NCBI RefSeq assembly: GCF_900155565.1
Contig: NZ_FUHM01000002.1
Location: 62,001 to 126,000 of the forward strand
From: Anaerosalibacter sp. Marseille-P3206
Lineage (GTDB): Bacteria > Bacillota > Clostridia > Tissierellales > Sporanaerobacteraceae
Length of the DNA stretch: 64,000 nt
Reading direction: 5' to 3'
Notes under the pieces: generated by a model
What the model was told of the DNA's origin: nothing
Seen by the model: the letters and a program-made list of their open reading frames with translations, nothing else
Databases searched by the model: none
Translations under genes and position numbers: made by a program
Part shown: in pieces, positions 61,206 to 64,000 of the stretch
Numbering within the stretch: the first letter of the stretch is position 1
How the letters are laid out: each line of letters starts with the position of its first letter

Positions 61206-61867
61206 ACATAAATGAAACTCAGTTGAATATAGGAGATAAAATTCAAATAATAAGGACTCGAAGGGATATGAGTTTTATATATCCAAGTCAAATACTAGAT
61301 GTTTTAGATGAAAATACATACATTATAAGTGGTCCAATTACAATGAGTACTATAGTCCCTGTGTTTATCAGTGAAAATATAGAGATTATATATGTTGTAA
61401 AAGATAAAGGTAGATATAAATTTGATGCAATAGTTTTAAAAAAGCAAGATGATAATATATATAAATTAGTTATAAAGAAAACAGGAAATGTAAAGAGATT
61501 ACAGCAAAGAAGTTTTTATAGATTTAATTTAAAAATTCCAGTTAAAAAATTTTTTACAATAAAAATAGGTGAAAAAGAAAAAGTTATAGAAGAAAATTGT
61601 GAAACCAAAGACTTAAGTGGCAGTGGAATGAAACTATTATCTAACTATGATCATGATATAAATGATATTGTTGAATGTCTATTTGAAATAGATAAAAAGA
61701 AAGTACATATAAAAGGTAAAATTGTAAGAAAAGACAAAATTGATAATTTTTCTTTTAAATTTGCATTTGGCATATATTTTACAGATATAAGAAAAGAAGA
61801 TAGAGAAGATATTGTCAAATATATTTTTCAACAAGAAAGAATAATGATAGAAAAAGGATTGATTTAA
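61202..61867 (+). CDS. PilZ-domain c-di-GMP receptor, YcgR/MotI-like
   Basis: A 221-residue flagellar-brake-type protein. The N-terminal half (about 1-95) is the YcgR-N beta barrel (GDKIQIIRTRRDMSFIYPSQILDVL); the C-terminal PilZ domain (about 98-215) has both c-di-GMP-binding motifs, RSFYR (RxxxR, 103-107) and DLSGSG (DxSxxG, 137-142). By analogy with YcgR and B. subtilis MotI, the loaded protein may act on MotA or FliG to slow the motor. Its place between flhG and cheB supports a motility role. Start overlaps the flhG stop. Confidence 0.92.
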   Translation: MNINETQLNIGDKIQIIRTRRDMSFIYPSQILDVLDENTYIISGPITMSTIVPVFISENIEIIYVVKDKGRYKFDAIVLKKQDDNIYKLVIKKTGNVKRLQQRSFYRFNLKIPVKKFFTIKIGEKEKVIEENCETKDLSGSGMKLLSNYDHDINDIVECLFEIDKKKVHIKGKIVRKDKIDNFSFKFAFGIYFTDIRKEDREDIVKYIFQQERIMIEKGLI

Positions 61868-62920
61868 ATGATTAAAGTACTTATAGTAGATGATTCTGCA
61901 TTAATAAGAACTATAATTAAAGACATCATAGAAGAAGATAATGAAATAAAAGTTATTGGAATTGCTAGAAATGGAAAAGAAGCTCTAGAAAAAATACCTA
62001 AATTAAATCCGGATGTAATAACATTAGATGTTGAAATGCCAATTATGGATGGGATTACAACATTAAAGGAAATAAATAAAAGATATAGTATTCCTGTTAT
62101 AATGTTAAGTAGTCTCACTACTAAAGGGGCAGAAATGACTTTAAAGGCTCTTGAGATAGGTGCTGTAGATTTTATCCCTAAACCGAAAAATGTATTCGAT
62201 ATAGGAAGCAATTCTGTAAGAAAAGATCTCATTGAGAAAATTAAAGTAGTTTCAAAATTAAAATCAATAAAAAAAGATATAGAATTTACTGAAACTAAAA
62301 AAACTAAAAATAAGACAATTGTTACTGCGAAATCCTATGGAAAAGAATATGAAAGTATTGTAGCGATAGGAACATCAACTGGGGGGCCTAGGGCATTGCA
62401 ACAATTAATACCCAAAATACCCCCAAATATAAATGCTACAATTGTTATAGTACAACATATGCCGCCAGGATTTACTAAGTCCTTAGCAAATAGATTAGAT
62501 ACACTGTCAGAGGTAAATGTGAAAGAGGGTGAAGATGGAGAGATTTTAAAAAGAGGTTACTGTTATATAGCACCTGGTGATTTTCATATGACTGTAGTGG
62601 AAACTAATAGGGAATTAAAAATTAAATTAGATAAAAACCCACCTGTATCAGGCTTAAGACCCACCGTAGATGCATTGATGGAATCAGTTTCAAGACTTAT
62701 TCATGTAAAAAAAATTGCTGCTATTTTAACTGGTATGGGTTCAGATGGGACAATAGGAATCAATGAAATTAAAAAAAATAATGGATTTACTATTGCTGAG
62801 GATGAATCTACTTGTGTTGTTTATGGAATGCCAAAATCTGCTATTAAATCTGGTGCTATAGATGTAGTGCTACCTATTGATAAAATTGCAGATGAAATAA
62901 TAAATAGAGTGGGGGGATAA
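61868..62920 (+). CDS. cheB: Chemotaxis glutamate methylesterase/deamidase CheB
   Basis: Removes methyl groups from chemoreceptors during adaptation. 350 residues. Receiver domain 1-120 with Asp8/Asp9 and phospho-acceptor Asp54 (ITLDVEMPIMDG); linker of Lys/Thr-rich sequence; esterase domain from about 160 with the catalytic Ser170 in GTSTGG, the His in QHMPPGFT and the Asp in MGSDGTIGI. It begins one base after the PilZ gene stop. Its partner CheR is not in the window. Confidence 0.97.
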   Translation: MIKVLIVDDSALIRTIIKDIIEEDNEIKVIGIARNGKEALEKIPKLNPDVITLDVEMPIMDGITTLKEINKRYSIPVIMLSSLTTKGAEMTLKALEIGAVDFIPKPKNVFDIGSNSVRKDLIEKIKVVSKLKSIKKDIEFTETKKTKNKTIVTAKSYGKEYESIVAIGTSTGGPRALQQLIPKIPPNINATIVIVQHMPPGFTKSLANRLDTLSEVNVKEGEDGEILKRGYCYIAPGDFHMTVVETNRELKIKLDKNPPVSGLRPTVDALMESVSRLIHVKKIAAILTGMGSDGTIGINEIKKNNGFTIAEDESTCVVYGMPKSAIKSGAIDVVLPIDKIADEIINRVGG

Positions 62921-62923
62921 ATT

Positions 62924-64000
62924 GTGGACTTGGACATTAATCAATATTTAGATATTTTTGTAGAAGAAGGTCGAGAGCATTTACAAAACATGAATGATAT
63001 ATTACTCGAATTAGAAAAAGATACAGAAAACCAAGAATTAGTAAATGAGCTTTTTAGAATTGCACATACTATTAAAGGTATGGCAGGAACTATGGGATTT
63101 AATAACATGGCAAATCTAACCCATGAAATGGAAGATGTATTACAAGCTATTAGAAGTTCAGAAATTAAAGCCACTACTGAAGTAATAGATATATTATTTG
63201 AATGCTTTGATGCTTTGGATTTAAATGTAAATTATATATCGGAAAATTCTAAAGAAACAGAAGATGAACACTCTGAGTTAATTAGTAAACTAACAAGTGT
63301 TTTTAATTCTAAGTTAGAAGAATCTAATAATAATAATAATACAGCTAAAAATCAAAGTAATGAGTTTGATGCATATGTAAATAATGCAATACTAAAAGCT
63401 GAATCGAACAATTTAAATACTTATGAAATAAATATTAAATTAAGCGAAAATTGTATGCTTAAAGCTGCAAGAGCTTTTATAATCTTTAATACGATTGAAA
63501 GTTATGCTGAAATAATTCATTCAAATCCAGCTGTAGAAGATATTGAAGATGAAAAATTTGATAGGGAGTTTTTATTGGTAATTGTTACGGAAAAAGATAT
63601 AAATACAGTTAAGGATAGTTTATTTAGTATATCCGAAATTGATAACTTTGATGTAAATCCAATTAAAGCTGAGCTAGAAGAGAATATTAAAGAAAAACCA
63701 ACTACAAAACCTGTTGATAAGCCTAACAAACCATCTACTAAAGCAACTAATACTACAACAAAAACGACAAAGGTTGGAAAAACTGTTAGAGTGGATATAG
63801 ACAGATTAGATAATCTAATGAATTTAGTTAGTGAACTAATAATTATTAAAACAAGAATGGAAGATATGGGTGAAGCTTCTAGTCAAGAAGATATGAATGA
63901 AGCAATTGAGTATTTAGAAAGGATAACTACTAGTCTTCATGATGCTGTTATGAAAGTAAGAATGGTTCCAATAGAGAGAGTATTTAATAGATTCCCAAGA
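62924..64000 (+). CDS. cheA: Chemotaxis histidine kinase CheA, 3' end cut by window
   Basis: Autophosphorylating kinase that passes phosphate to CheY and CheB. 359 codons are visible and the frame is open at the window edge. P1 HPt domain 1-110 with phospho-His48 in RIAHTIKGMAGT; a P2-like segment (about 130-245); a Thr/Lys-rich linker (about 250-285); the P3 dimerisation helices (VRVDIDRLDNLMNLVSELIII) ending in the start of the P4 ATP domain (MKVRMVPIERVFNRFPR). GTG 62924 is chosen, 6 bases after GGGGGGAT. It follows cheB by 3 bp; cheW, cheC, cheD and sigD would be expected next. Confidence 0.95.
   Translation, partial: MDLDINQYLDIFVEEGREHLQNMNDILLELEKDTENQELVNELFRIAHTIKGMAGTMGFNNMANLTHEMEDVLQAIRSSEIKATTEVIDILFECFDALDLNVNYISENSKETEDEHSELISKLTSVFNSKLEESNNNNNTAKNQSNEFDAYVNNAILKAESNNLNTYEINIKLSENCMLKAARAFIIFNTIESYAEIIHSNPAVEDIEDEKFDREFLLVIVTEKDINTVKDSLFSISEIDNFDVNPIKAELEENIKEKPTTKPVDKPNKPSTKATNTTTKTTKVGKTVRVDIDRLDNLMNLVSELIIIKTRMEDMGEASSQEDMNEAIEYLERITTSLHDAVMKVRMVPIERVFNRFPR

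Noticed and set aside
1-64000. Search for mobile elements, CRISPR arrays, tRNA or rRNA genes and defence systems.
   Set aside because: No transposase, integrase, repeat-spacer pattern or RNA gene signature was seen; gene content and order are those of conserved core chromosome.

Overview
The window is a stretch of conserved core chromosome from a low-GC, Gram-positive, motile and probably spore-forming anaerobe of the Clostridia/Tissierellia type. The evidence is AT-rich DNA with strong Shine-Dalgarno sequences, CodY, HslVU, YlbJ (a sporulation membrane protein), FliY with CheC-like domains, and a gene order that closely follows the Bacillus subtilis prkC-rpe-thiN-rpmB-recG-plsX-smc-ffh-rplS-rnhB-topA-codY-fla/che chromosome arm. 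Genus and species cannot be read from the sequence. I count 72 protein genes, two of them cut by the window ends (rpe at the left, cheA at the right). I see no tRNA, rRNA, CRISPR array, insertion sequence, prophage or attachment site, and no gene-free stretch longer than 300 bp.

Layout. (1) 1-4745: end of rpe; a TPP riboswitch with terminator controlling thiT-thiN (thiamine uptake and pyrophosphorylation); a small membrane protein; rpmB on the minus strand; asp23-fakA (fatty-acid kinase). (2) 4801-13935: recG, then a block matching the B. subtilis ylbH-ylbN/rpmF cluster: rsmD, coaD, a coiled-coil protein, ylbJ(-), ylbK, tmcAL(-), ackA, yceD, rpmF. In B. subtilis this cluster lies elsewhere; here it sits between recG and plsX. 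(3) 14053-27687: plsX, acpP, rnc, a radical SAM protein, smc, ftsY, ylxM-ffh, rpsP, khpA, rimM, trmD, rplS, rbgA, rnhB. These cover lipid precursor supply, RNA processing, chromosome organisation, protein targeting and ribosome maturation. (4) 27698-37452: a FliK-like/FlhB-C-like gene pair, yraN, comM, dprA, topA, hslVU, codY. (5) 37722-64000: a continuous plus-strand flagellar/chemotaxis operon, flgB-flgC-fliEFGHIJ-motE-like-fliK-flgD-TIGR02530-flgE-swrD-motAB-fliLMY-cheY-fliOPQR-flhBAFG-PilZ-cheB-cheA.

How the parts work together. The last 26 kb encode the basal body, export gate and ATPase, hook, stator, switch and the start of the chemotaxis pathway, nearly all with overlapping or closely spaced genes. 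A PilZ (c-di-GMP) protein between flhG and cheB suggests a second-messenger brake. CodY, a GTP/branched-chain-amino-acid sensor in related bacteria, lies immediately upstream but is separated from flgB by a good terminator and a 270-bp AT-rich leader that carries a pair of direct repeats 20 bp apart.

Nothing here looks like an entirely new system. The most rewarding items for a second look are the free-standing FlhB-C-like protein paired with a FliK-like protein, a 421-residue four-repeat MotE-like protein, a perfect 19-bp inverted repeat overlapping the ylxM-ffh promoter, and several strong stem-loops between genes that have no U-tract. Many start codons were reassigned from Shine-Dalgarno spacing, and about a fifth of the genes start with TTG or GTG. 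All functions are assigned by reading motifs and context, not by database search.
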